A DNA stretch of 18,513 bases from Bacteroidota bacterium (GTDB lineage Bacteria > Bacteroidota > Bacteroidia > Sphingobacteriales > Sphingobacteriaceae): the NCBI GenBank assembly GCA_013288465.1, contig JABDBT010000047.1, forward strand, positions 1 through 18,513, in the 5' to 3' direction. Below are positions 5,669 through 14,099 of the stretch, piece by piece. The stretch's first letter is position 1; the number at the start of each line of letters is the position of its first letter. The notes under the pieces are model-generated. The model did not search any database, was not told the DNA's origin, and saw only the letters and a list, made by a program, of their open reading frames with translations. The position numbers were made by a program, and so were the translations under genes.

Positions 5669-7742
5669 CTTGTTCCGTATTGATTAAAGGGACCGTAAAC
5701 CAAAAGGTACTTCCTATGCCTGGTTCACTGTGGACGCCGATTTGCCCGTTATGTCTCTTGATGATTTCAGAACAGATATATAAACCCAACCCTAACCCCG
5801 TGTATTTAGCACCCGAATGGTCTGCACGCCAATAGCGGTCAAATAAGTGTGGCAATTGATCGGTAGGGATACCCGGCCCAAAATCTTTTACGGATATTTT
5901 CACAAAACCGCCTTCCCTGCTTACGATCAGGTAGATCTGTTTGGAATTGGGAGCATACTTGACCGCATTGTTTACAAAGTTTACTACCACCTGGTCAATG
6001 CGGTGTTCATCTGCATAGAGCTGTATTTCTTCATCGCTTTCTACAATCAGTTCATGTTTCCCCGCCACTCTTACGTGGTTACAGCAATAGTTTAACATTT
6101 CCCTGGTATTAAATACTTTTTTATTTAGCCGAAGCTGGCCTTCGCTATAACGGTGCATGTTGAGCAAGTCATCCACTAAGCTATTGATCTTGTCCATGCT
6201 CCTGATAGCGGAATCAATCAGTCGCGGGAGCATTGGATTTGCCAGATCCTCCTTTATTCTTTCCAGCAACTGGAGGTTAGCTTTTAAACTGGTAATTGGT
6301 GTTTTAAGCTCATGGCTGGCCACGCTCAAAAAGTCATCTTTGCGCCGTTCAAATTCTTTACGTTCAGTAATATTTTGTGTTACACCAATTAACCGGTTTA
6401 CCTTTCCTTCATAATCGTGCTTCGGCTTTCCGAAGGCGTTGATCCAATGCCTGGAACCATCGGGCCATAGCACCTGGTATTCCGCCTGGAAAAAAGAATT
6501 ATTTTGTACTGCTGTGTTGATCTGTTTATTAACATACTCCCGGTATTCGGGCAGCATCAAATTTAATAAGTCCGGATAGTTAAAGACGGCATCTTTTTCA
6601 AGGCCATAATTCTTTTTACATTGCTCGGAGCAATATAACAAACCACTATGTATATCCAGGTCATACGAACCTAAACTCCCGGCATCCATCGCCATCGCCA
6701 AACGCTCGTTGCTATCATCAACCACTTTCCGGGCATCCATCTGTTCGGTTATGTCGGTAGCAACTACCATAATAGAATGAGTATGGCCGGTATCGTCCTT
6801 TAAGGGCCTGTAGGCGAAATTATAAAAGGTATCTTTTAATTTCCCGTCGCGCACAACTTCAACCTTAGCATCGTAACCATAATATGTCTTTCCGGTTAGG
6901 TAAACATCTTCCATTATTTTTAAATAAGGTGTCCCTTTCAGCCTCGGGACGCCTACACTTAAAGGCAGGTTAGTGATGTTTTCTCTTTCGCCCCAAATTT
7001 CCAAAATTTGATCATTAACCGATTCAATAATAAGGTCACGGCCTTTTAAGATAGCTATTCCGGCTGGAGCCTGTTCAAAAATTATCCTTAGTTTTGCTTC
7101 ACTGCCTGATAGTTGTTCGAAAATCGTATCTAAATGCTTCCTGCTCACTGCCAGCTCTTCTATAGTTGAGTTAAGCTCTTCATTAGTGGTTGCCAGTTCT
7201 TCGTTAAAGTCACGGAGTTTATCTGTTTCGGTTATTGCGGATAAGCGAAGTTCGATCTCATCCATTACGATTTTAGCTAATCCTTCTAAAATTAGTTCAT
7301 CTGCTTTTGAAAATTTCCGTGGGGTTTTATCTATCACGCACAAGGTTCCAATGCGAAGGCCGTCATGCGTAGTTAAAGGAGCGCCGGCATAAAATTTTAA
7401 GCCAAACTCGCCGGCTACATTGGGATTAATCAGTAAGCATGGTTCTTCGGGTGCGTTTTCAAACACAGTCACCTCGGGCTTTAAAATAGCCAAAGAACAA
7501 AGGCTGATGCCCCTTGAGGTAACACGCGCTTTACCCATGCCAATATTAGCTTTAAAAAATACCTGCTCAGCATCAACAAGGGATACCAAAGAGATAGGTA
7601 CTTTGAAAATTTGTGTGGCTAACCGGGCTACATTATCAAATGCATGTTCAGGGGGGGTATCCAGTATTTTATACCTTTTAAGTGCTGCAATACGCTGTTG
7701 TTCATTATCGGGAATGATATTTATTCCAAACGTATTATCCAT
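5664..7742 (-). CDS. GAF-PAS-PAS sensor histidine kinase
   Basis: The 692-residue protein lacks membrane segments and is probably cytoplasmic. Domains in order are: GAF at about 25-165 (SLVDAEQVFFKA, FYAGAPLTTHDG, IGTLCVID), a coiled coil at about 170-215, PAS at about 216-335 ending ATDITEQ, and PAS with PAC at about 345-462 ending GVTQNITERK. HisKA follows with phospho-acceptor His477 in SVASHELKTPI, then HATPase_c with the N box VNFVNNAVKYAP (587-598), G1 DFGPGIP (620-626) and G2 GLGLGLYI (649-656). All catalytic boxes are intact, so it should autophosphorylate. There is no receiver domain and no response regulator gene adjacent, so it is an orphan kinase with unknown partner and ligand. 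The ATG start places GAF normally. The gene is convergent with the DUF1003 cluster. Confidence 0.93.
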   Translation of the reverse strand: MDNTFGINIIPDNEQQRIAALKRYKILDTPPEHAFDNVARLATQIFKVPISLVSLVDAEQVFFKANIGMGKARVTSRGISLCSLAILKPEVTVFENAPEEPCLLINPNVAGEFGLKFYAGAPLTTHDGLRIGTLCVIDKTPRKFSKADELILEGLAKIVMDEIELRLSAITETDKLRDFNEELATTNEELNSTIEELAVSRKHLDTIFEQLSGSEAKLRIIFEQAPAGIAILKGRDLIIESVNDQILEIWGERENITNLPLSVGVPRLKGTPYLKIMEDVYLTGKTYYGYDAKVEVVRDGKLKDTFYNFAYRPLKDDTGHTHSIMVVATDITEQMDARKVVDDSNERLAMAMDAGSLGSYDLDIHSGLLYCSEQCKKNYGLEKDAVFNYPDLLNLMLPEYREYVNKQINTAVQNNSFFQAEYQVLWPDGSRHWINAFGKPKHDYEGKVNRLIGVTQNITERKEFERRKDDFLSVASHELKTPITSLKANLQLLERIKEDLANPMLPRLIDSAIRSMDKINSLVDDLLNMHRYSEGQLRLNKKVFNTREMLNYCCNHVRVAGKHELIVESDEEIQLYADEHRIDQVVVNFVNNAVKYAPNSKQIYLIVSREGGFVKISVKDFGPGIPTDQLPHLFDRYWRADHSGAKYTGLGLGLYICSEIIKRHNGQIGVHSEPGIGSTFWFTVPLINTEQE

Positions 7743-7983
7743 TTGATCAATTAAAGTTCTTAATAGGAAAACGGTTAAAGATAGCTATTGTTTTGGTTAT
7801 TCTTTATAAACCAATAGGTAAGTAGATTTCGCTTTTTTTAGTTTTAATTGCCGCATTCAAAATCATTAGATGAAGTTTATAGTTGAGCATGTAGCAGAAG
7901 AAGTAATGCCATTTTTGTACTTTGGAAGTAATAGGATTTTTTCTGCGAAACCCTAAGCTGCAAAATTATTAACCGCCAACCAC

Positions 7984-8928
7984 TTATTTCTTTCCCCCGC
8001 CAAATACCGAGAAGTGTACATAGCGTTTTGGATTGGCTTTCAGGTCAATAAACAGGGCATCCAAATCTTTTGATGATTTCTCCAGGTTACGGTACAGCGA
8101 ATCATTATTCATCAATAATCCTAACGAGCCCTTACTGTTGTTTATTTTACTTATGGTTTCCTGTAGGGCGGCCACTGCTTTATTGGCGTTATCTAAGGTT
8201 TGTTTAATATTTGAGTTGGCCAGGTCGCCACTAAACTTTTTAAAATTATCGGTAATGGGGGTGAGGCCGGCGGTTGTGTTTTTTAAATTAAGCGATACCG
8301 CTTCCGTATTTGACAATATACCGTTAATATGATCAGTTTGTGAACCTACCAGGGCATCTATTTTTTTAGTTGTGCCCTCAAGTGTTTGTAATGAATTAGC
8401 TATGCTGGTAAAGCTCCTGTCAACGTTTTTTTGGAAGTTGGGGTTCAGTATTTTATTGATGGATGCCAATGATGAATCTAATTTAGTGATCAGGTTTTCG
8501 GCCTTCATTTGTATTGGTTGCAAGCTCTCGGCAAGGCTTCCCTGCACATCGGCCCGCAAAGTGTCCTGGTCTTCGGCATACTCCTTGCTGGTGCCTAATT
8601 CAAAAACTATTGCCTTACCGCCCAAAAGGTCGGTGCTAACCAACTTTGCAAGCGTGTTAGAAGGTACACTATATTGTTTCTCAACTTTAAATTCAACAAC
8701 AGTACGCCCGTCTTCGCGCAGTTTCATTTTTGACACCCTGCCTATCTGGAAACCATTTACCAAAACCGGCTTTGATACCGAAAGCCCTTCAACACTTTTA
8801 TAAATAGCGTAGAACTTGTTGGAGCCCGAAAAAACATCATTTCCGCTTAAAAAACTATAGCCCAATATCAGGATAGTTATTGCTATTGCCGTAAGTGCGC
8901 CTATTTTAGTTTCGTTAGATATCTTCAT
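7984..8928 (-). CDS. MCE/MlaD family lipid-transport protein
   Basis: This 314-residue protein has an N-terminal membrane anchor (about 10-27), an MCE domain (about 37-115) with VEGLSVSKPVLVNGFQIGRV, and a long C-terminal helical region (about 130-300) of heptad-like pattern. That arrangement matches MlaD/MCE proteins, which form hexameric rings, often with a helical tube, carrying phospholipids or other hydrophobic molecules between the membranes. The partner permease and ATPase (MlaE, MlaF types) are not in the window. It lies downstream of the amidase on the same strand, separated by a duplicated hairpin repeat that ends at its start codon. Its role in envelope lipid homeostasis is inferred from family and context; the substrate is unknown. 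Confidence 0.92.
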   Translation of the reverse strand: MKISNETKIGALTAIAITILILGYSFLSGNDVFSGSNKFYAIYKSVEGLSVSKPVLVNGFQIGRVSKMKLREDGRTVVEFKVEKQYSVPSNTLAKLVSTDLLGGKAIVFELGTSKEYAEDQDTLRADVQGSLAESLQPIQMKAENLITKLDSSLASINKILNPNFQKNVDRSFTSIANSLQTLEGTTKKIDALVGSQTDHINGILSNTEAVSLNLKNTTAGLTPITDNFKKFSGDLANSNIKQTLDNANKAVAALQETISKINNSKGSLGLLMNNDSLYRNLEKSSKDLDALFIDLKANPKRYVHFSVFGGGKK

Positions 8929-9143
8929 ATTATAGATTTGAGATATAAGATTTGAGACTTAGATGTTTGTTATGAATCAGGAAACAAAAAACTTGTTTAC
9001 CCTTTTTCTCACATCTCATATCTCACATCTTATATTATAGATTTGAGATATAAGATTTGAGACTTAGATGTTTGTTATGAATCAGGAAACAAAAAACTTG
9101 TTTACCCTTTTTCTCATATCTCACATCTCATATCTCACATCTT
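8927..9143. repeat. Tandem 105-bp repeat of heptad hairpins between amidase and MCE genes
   Basis: Two copies start at 8927 and 9032. The first 85 bases (8927-9011 and 9032-9116) are identical. They then differ in a run of TCTCANA heptads, where the second copy has one more unit. Within the first copy, 8935-8957 pairs with 9007-9029 (20 of 23 bases) across a 49-base loop, so each copy can fold into a hairpin. The loop holds a smaller inverted repeat, AAACAA/TTGTTT. The repeat abuts the MCE start codon (8926-8928) and reaches the amidase stop region. Confidence 0.93.
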
Positions 9144-10051
9144 TATTGTTGTGCTACCTGCTCAACCTGGTCTTTGTATTTTTGTAAGGCCCGTACAATT
9201 GACGCCACAATTTCATCCTGCCCTTTTTGCGAATTTAAATAATCTTCATCCTGCGGGTTATCAATAAAACCGGTTTCAACCAATACAGCGGGCATGGCAG
9301 TATGGCACAACACCAAAATGCTTTCTTCTATCACCCCGCCGCTGCGCCTGCCGTCAACATCAACAAGTTCATTGTTAATAAGGTTTGCCAGGTTTATGCT
9401 TTTTTGGCGAAATTTCCGTTTATATTCACTAATTAATATAGCGTTTACCGGGTCATTGGGGTCAAAAGTAGGGTCGTCCTGCGCTTCCTCTTCTATCTGT
9501 GTGTTTTTTACCGCATTTTCTGCCTCTTTTTGGCGCTTAAAGCTATAAACAAGCATCAAAACCCCCCTGCCTGAATGATCGGGTACCGAAATAGTTTTAT
9601 AAACAGGTTTATGGTGTTTGGTGCCAACGCGCTCCCGTATATACTTGTCGGGCAGTGCATTACAATGTAATGAAATGAAAACGTCCCCCTTGTTTTGGTT
9701 GGCTATATCCGCCCGTTTTTGCCAGTCAACATCCTCATCAGTACTTCGTGTTAGCACTACTTTTATGCCTGATAGATCTTTTTCTATCGCTTTTTGCAAT
9801 TTAAACGCTATAGCAAGCGTTACATCTCTCTCATGGGAATATGCGCCCGACGCGCCGTGAGAAAAACGACGCCCTGTACCTTCATGGTCTCCGCCATGGC
9901 CGGGGTCAATAACAACGGTTTTAAGTTTAAAACCTTTATTTACAACGGTATCTGTTTTTGTAGATGCCTGAGACTTAAATGATAACAATGCAAAACACAG
10001 TACAAATGCCGATAAACCACAAATCAATCTTTTCAATGCCTTAATTTTCAT
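9143..10051 (-). CDS. N-acetylmuramoyl-L-alanine amidase (Amidase_3), exported
   Basis: This zinc enzyme cuts the amide bond between N-acetylmuramic acid and the peptide stem of peptidoglycan. The 302-residue protein has a signal peptide (about 1-29, a hydrophobic core then SQAS), then the Amidase_3 domain. VVIDPGHGG carries zinc ligand His52, SHERDVTLAIAFKL carries Glu74, DVFISLHCNA carries His129, and VLVETGFIDN carries the catalytic Glu259. A charged insertion at about 136-215, between the His129 motif and the last motif, is probably a regulatory or specificity element, as in other AmiC-type enzymes; that is an inference. There is no cell-wall-binding domain. It is divergent from lptD across 52 bases and is followed by the MCE gene, so it is probably part of an envelope operon. 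Confidence 0.95.
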   Translation of the reverse strand: MKIKALKRLICGLSAFVLCFALLSFKSQASTKTDTVVNKGFKLKTVVIDPGHGGDHEGTGRRFSHGASGAYSHERDVTLAIAFKLQKAIEKDLSGIKVVLTRSTDEDVDWQKRADIANQNKGDVFISLHCNALPDKYIRERVGTKHHKPVYKTISVPDHSGRGVLMLVYSFKRQKEAENAVKNTQIEEEAQDDPTFDPNDPVNAILISEYKRKFRQKSINLANLINNELVDVDGRRSGGVIEESILVLCHTAMPAVLVETGFIDNPQDEDYLNSQKGQDEIVASIVRALQKYKDQVEQVAQQ

Positions 10052-10079
10052 TATTTTTGAACGCCGTTAACTATATCTG

Positions 10080-10087
10080 CAAAAATA
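10080..10087 (-). promoter_or_regulatory. Candidate -7 element for the amidase gene
   Basis: Read on the minus strand, these bases are TATTTTTG, an exact match to the TAnnTTTG consensus of Bacteroidota. They lie 29 bases upstream of the amidase ATG in the short gap shared with lptD. I do not find a TTG at the expected -33 distance, so the call is tentative. Confidence 0.35.
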
Positions 10088-10103
10088 CTATTCATAATCA
10101 ATT

Positions 10104-12806
10104 TTGAAATTCATAAGCTTATTTTTTCTGCTTGCAATTATTTTACTGGTCAACATTATCAGTGCTTCCGGTACAAGCAGGGTAAGTAGCTACAGGCCCG
10201 TTGCAGATACCCTTATTAAACAGGATACCATTAAGAACAAAAAGCCCCCTAAAGGTAAAAAATCTTCGGCAACTTCGGCTAAAAAAACTACAGCTGTTAA
10301 TGATACTACTAAAAAGGGCCAGGGCGATCTCGAGTCAGAAGTACATGCGGTGGCCGAGGATTCAACGGTTTATGTGGGCAATATTGTATATTTATATGGT
10401 AAGGCACGGGTAACCTATGTGGATTTTGAACTGGATGCCGATTATATAAGATGGGACAAGAAAAATCATCTATTATTTGCCCGGGGTAGCATTGACCCCA
10501 AAACAAAGCAGTATATAAACCGCCCTATATCAAAACAAAAAAATGAAGATGCTGTTGAGTCAGACTCACTGGTGTTTAATTATGAGACAAAAAAAGGCAA
10601 ATTAACTAACCCCAACACCAAGCAACAGGAAAACTACATAACGCATGGCCAGGTAAAGGTATTAAATGATAAAGAGGCTGCTGTACGTAATATTATCTTC
10701 ACCACTTGTAATAAGCCCGACCCCGATTTTGGAATAGTAATTACTAAGGGCATTGCCGAAAAGAAACAAATTATATCAGGCCCGGCATATCTTGAAATTG
10801 AAGGGATACCCATACCAATAGGGATACCTTTTGGTTTCTTCCCTAAACAGGATACCCGCACATCAGGCGTAATTATACCATCGTTGGGCGAAGACCCCAG
10901 GCTGGGTTTCTACCTCAGGAATTTTGGATATTATCTGGGGCTAAGTGACTATGCCTCTTTGACCAGTACCGGTACTTATTATACAAACGGCTCTTATGAA
11001 ATAAACAGTGTCCTGGAGTATTTCGACAGGTATAAATATTCGGGTAATTTATCATTAAGCTATGGCGCGCACAATTATGGCCTGCCAGGCGACCCTTTTG
11101 CCCGCGACTTTAATATCACCTGGTCGCACTCACAAAACCCCAATTCAAACCCCGGCAGTACTTTTAGTGCGTCGGTAAATGCAGGTACATCCTCCTTTGC
11201 CCGAAATGACCCGTCATTAGTTGGTTTTAACCTGCAAACACTTACACAAAATACCCTGCGCTCAAGTATCTCTTATGGAAAAACATGGAGCGGCCTGGGT
11301 ACGCCAAATTTAACTGTCAGCCTTTCGCATAGCCAGGACCTTACAGCAAAAACAGTTACTTTAGAGTTGCCAACCTTTAACTTTAGTATAGCAACTATAA
11401 GCCCGTTTGATTCAAAAACCAGGGTAACAGATGCAAAATGGTATCAAAAAATAACAATAGGGTATAATGTTACGGGTACAAACAAGATCACCGCCGTGCC
11501 CGAATCAGAGTTGTTTCAAAGCGCCACATTTACCAAAAAGATGCAAAACGGCTTGCAGCATCAAATACCCATTGGCTTAAGCTTAAATGTTTTTAAATAT
11601 TTTCAGTTTAATACCAGTATAAACTATACCGAGGATTGGTATTTTCAAAGTATCAGCAAACATTACGCCAGGGCCGATTCTTTAGTAACTGATACAGTGC
11701 CGGGTTTTAAAAGGGTCGGACAATATACCCTTAGTGCCGGTTTTTCTACAAAATTGTATGGTTTGTTAACATTTAAAAGCGGGACATTAATGGCTATACG
11801 GCACGTAATGACCCCCAATATAAGCTTTAGCTACCGGCCTGATTATAGCAGCCTCGACTATAATTTTAACCGGTCAATTGTGAGTAATGCTACCATACCT
11901 TACCCGGTTGTTTACCAACGTTATTCAATCTTTGACAACTCAATTTACAACGGGCCGCAAGGAGGCAAGCAAGCAGGGTTGAATTTTAGTTTGGATAACA
12001 GCCTTGAAGCAAAATTGCGCCCTAAGAGCAACGACACCTCGCAAACGCCCAGGAAAGTATGGATATTACAAGATTTAAGCCTCTCTACATTTTATAATTT
12101 TGCTGCCGACTCGTTTAAACTTTCGGCTATCAGTTTTTCGGGCCACACCGCTTTTTTGCACGACCATTTAAACATTACTTTCGGCGGCAGTCTCAACCCG
12201 TACGAAACAAAAATTAGTGACTCTATTTCAAATAACCAGGTCCAGCGTTATGCCCGTTCAATTGATCGCTATACCTTCCAGGATGGCCGGTTGCCCATGC
12301 TTACTTCCTTTAATTTTTCGGCCAGCGCAAGTTTAAATCCGGCAACCTTCCACCCGCACCCCACGGTGCAACCCGTTGGTAATACGCTGCAAAGTATAAA
12401 CCCGCAACAAGCCTCAAAACTGGCCTTGATCAATAGCGACCCAACTGCTTATGTTGACTTTAATGTACCCTATAACGTAACGTTAAACTATAGTTATACT
12501 TATAGTAATAATGTAACCAGTACCTCAAATACAAATACATTAGCAATAAGCGGAGATGTTAACTTAACTTCGAAATGGAAAGTACAATACACAACCAACG
12601 TTGACCTGCGGGTGCGGCAAATAAGCAGCGCTACCTCATTTTCAATATATCGCGACTTGCATTGCTGGGATTTGGCTATGACGTGGCTTCCGTTTGGGTA
12701 TTATAAATCATACAATGTTACATTAAGGGTAAAATCAGCTATTTTGCAGGACCTAAAACTGAGCAAGAGGAGCGATTATACCAGTAACCAATACTTTACC
12801 CCATAA
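10104..12806 (+). CDS. lptD: Putative LPS-assembly outer-membrane protein LptD
   Basis: LptD is the outer-membrane barrel that inserts lipopolysaccharide into the outer leaflet. The 900-residue protein starts with a hydrophobic signal (about 1-22), followed by a Lys/Thr-rich linker (35-75). An OstA/LptA-like beta-jellyroll region comes next (about 80-215: VYVGNIVYLYGKARVTYVDF, DADYIRWDKK, DSLVFNYETKKGKLTN, the TTCNKPDPDFGI turn). The rest is a long C-terminal beta-barrel rich in alternating aromatic residues, ending with the HCW motif and a final strand. Only two cysteines exist, Cys202 and Cys854. The start is TTG: a TAA lies three codons upstream in frame and no ATG gives the signal peptide. 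The cinA ATG is two bases after the stop. Confidence 0.9.
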   Translation: MKFISLFFLLAIILLVNIISASGTSRVSSYRPVADTLIKQDTIKNKKPPKGKKSSATSAKKTTAVNDTTKKGQGDLESEVHAVAEDSTVYVGNIVYLYGKARVTYVDFELDADYIRWDKKNHLLFARGSIDPKTKQYINRPISKQKNEDAVESDSLVFNYETKKGKLTNPNTKQQENYITHGQVKVLNDKEAAVRNIIFTTCNKPDPDFGIVITKGIAEKKQIISGPAYLEIEGIPIPIGIPFGFFPKQDTRTSGVIIPSLGEDPRLGFYLRNFGYYLGLSDYASLTSTGTYYTNGSYEINSVLEYFDRYKYSGNLSLSYGAHNYGLPGDPFARDFNITWSHSQNPNSNPGSTFSASVNAGTSSFARNDPSLVGFNLQTLTQNTLRSSISYGKTWSGLGTPNLTVSLSHSQDLTAKTVTLELPTFNFSIATISPFDSKTRVTDAKWYQKITIGYNVTGTNKITAVPESELFQSATFTKKMQNGLQHQIPIGLSLNVFKYFQFNTSINYTEDWYFQSISKHYARADSLVTDTVPGFKRVGQYTLSAGFSTKLYGLLTFKSGTLMAIRHVMTPNISFSYRPDYSSLDYNFNRSIVSNATIPYPVVYQRYSIFDNSIYNGPQGGKQAGLNFSLDNSLEAKLRPKSNDTSQTPRKVWILQDLSLSTFYNFAADSFKLSAISFSGHTAFLHDHLNITFGGSLNPYETKISDSISNNQVQRYARSIDRYTFQDGRLPMLTSFNFSASASLNPATFHPHPTVQPVGNTLQSINPQQASKLALINSDPTAYVDFNVPYNVTLNYSYTYSNNVTSTSNTNTLAISGDVNLTSKWKVQYTTNVDLRVRQISSATSFSIYRDLHCWDLAMTWLPFGYYKSYNVTLRVKSAILQDLKLSKRSDYTSNQYFTP

Positions 12807-12808
12807 AA

Positions 12809-14056
12809 ATGCTTGCAGAAATAATTACCATAGGCGACGAAATATTAATAGGACAAATTGTTGATACCAATTCAGCATGGATGGCCGCCCGGTTAAATAA
12901 TGTAGGTATTCGTATCAAACAAATTTCATCAGTATCTGATAATAAAGAACATATATTAAAAGCCCTTGCCGAAGCGGCCCAACGGGCTGATATTATTTTT
13001 ATAACCGGTGGTTTAGGGCCAACAAAAGATGATATCACTAAAAAAACAATAGCCGAATATTTTAATGTAGGGATGATTGAAAATACCGAAGCCTTAAATA
13101 ATGTGCTCCGAATTTTTGAACGTTATAAAAGGCCCCTGTTAGAAATAAACAGGCTACAGGCGCAGGTGCCCGAAAATTGTGAGGTGATTATCAATAACAA
13201 CGGAACCGCCCCGGGCATGTGGTTTAATGAAGGCGGAAAAGTATATGTTTCAATGCCGGGTGTACCTTTTGAAATGATGTATATGATGGAAGAACAGGTG
13301 ATACCTAAAATTAAATCGCTGTTCAAACTCCCGGTAATAATACATAAAACAATACTAACGGTTGGCGAAGGCGAGTCATTTTTAGCCGAACGGATTGCTG
13401 ATATTGAAGATGCACTGCCTGATTATATTAAACTGGCCTATTTACCCAAACCCGGCCAGGTGCGGCTGCGTTTGAGCGGATATGGTGAAGATGAAGTGTT
13501 TCTGACTAATAAATTAAATGAATTTGCTTCAAAAATAACCGAGCGTGTAAAAAACGTTGTCATTGCCGAAGAGGATATACCCATTGAAAAAGCGATACTA
13601 AACTTTATGACCGAAAACGGGCTTACCCTATCGGTTGCCGAAAGTTGTACCGGTGGTTATATCTCGCATTTAATTACCCAGCACGCGGGTTCGTCAATCG
13701 TATTTTATGGTGGGGCTATATCATACTCGTACGAATTAAAAGAAAGCGTATTAGGCGTAAAGCATGAAACCTTATGGCAATATGGCGCGGTAAGCGAACA
13801 AACCGTTACCGAAATGGTAGAAGGCGCGTTACTGAACTTTAAATCTGATTATGCTATCGCGGTCACGGGGGTTGCCGGCCCGGGTGGTGGGTTGCCCGAT
13901 AAACCGGTAGGCACAGTATGGATAGCCGTAGCATCGGCACAAAAAAAGCTGGTAAAGAAATTCACATTTGGCAACCGCCGCCAGCAAAATATTGAGCGGA
14001 GCGCTACAATGGCATTGGCCATGTTGAATACTTTACTAAAAGATGTTGAAAAGTAG
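12809..14056 (+). CDS. cinA: CinA family protein (nicotinamide-nucleotide amidohydrolase type)
   Basis: The 415-residue protein has both usual halves. The N-terminal molybdopterin-binding-like (COG1058) domain, about 1-170, contains ITIGDEILIGQIVDTNS, FITGGLGPTKDD (64-75) and SMPGVPFEM. The C-terminal CinA domain, about 258-412, contains LSVAESCTGGYIS (274-286), FYGGAISYS and AVTGVAGPGGG. In characterised relatives the C-terminal part deamidates nicotinamide mononucleotide and the N-terminal part hydrolyses ADP-ribose-type pyrophosphates, so a role in pyridine nucleotide repair or recycling is likely. The AESCTGG serine and surrounding residues are intact. Its start lies two bases beyond the lptD stop, implying translational coupling. 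A candidate promoter for the next gene lies across its 3' end. Confidence 0.95.
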   Translation: MLAEIITIGDEILIGQIVDTNSAWMAARLNNVGIRIKQISSVSDNKEHILKALAEAAQRADIIFITGGLGPTKDDITKKTIAEYFNVGMIENTEALNNVLRIFERYKRPLLEINRLQAQVPENCEVIINNNGTAPGMWFNEGGKVYVSMPGVPFEMMYMMEEQVIPKIKSLFKLPVIIHKTILTVGEGESFLAERIADIEDALPDYIKLAYLPKPGQVRLRLSGYGEDEVFLTNKLNEFASKITERVKNVVIAEEDIPIEKAILNFMTENGLTLSVAESCTGGYISHLITQHAGSSIVFYGGAISYSYELKESVLGVKHETLWQYGAVSEQTVTEMVEGALLNFKSDYAIAVTGVAGPGGGLPDKPVGTVWIAVASAQKKLVKKFTFGNRRQQNIERSATMALAMLNTLLKDVEK

Positions 14057-14077
14057 TTTTAAATTTATCTAATTTTG
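14046..14077 (+). promoter_or_regulatory. Bacteroidota-type promoter for the E2 gene
   Basis: TTG at 14046-14048, inside the end of cinA, is followed after 21 bases by TAATTTTG at 14070-14077, an exact match to TAnnTTTG. The E2 ATG is 23 bases further on. This is the best promoter match in the window and suggests the acyltransferase gene has its own start rather than depending on lptD-cinA. Confidence 0.5.
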
Positions 14078-14099
14078 CCCCACAATTATATATCAACTT

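Noticed and set aside
7870..7956. 28-codon plus-strand ORF between the kinase and MCE genes
   Set aside because: No ribosome-binding signal or recognisable motif. The 241-base gap (7743-7983) otherwise shows nothing I can support beyond AT-rich sequence.
8372..8803. 143-codon plus-strand ORF inside the MCE gene
   Set aside because: Antisense shadow of a clearly identified coding region.
8927..9143. Direct repeats as a possible CRISPR array
   Set aside because: There are only two copies, 105 bp long and adjacent with no spacers; they are hairpin units, not CRISPR repeats.
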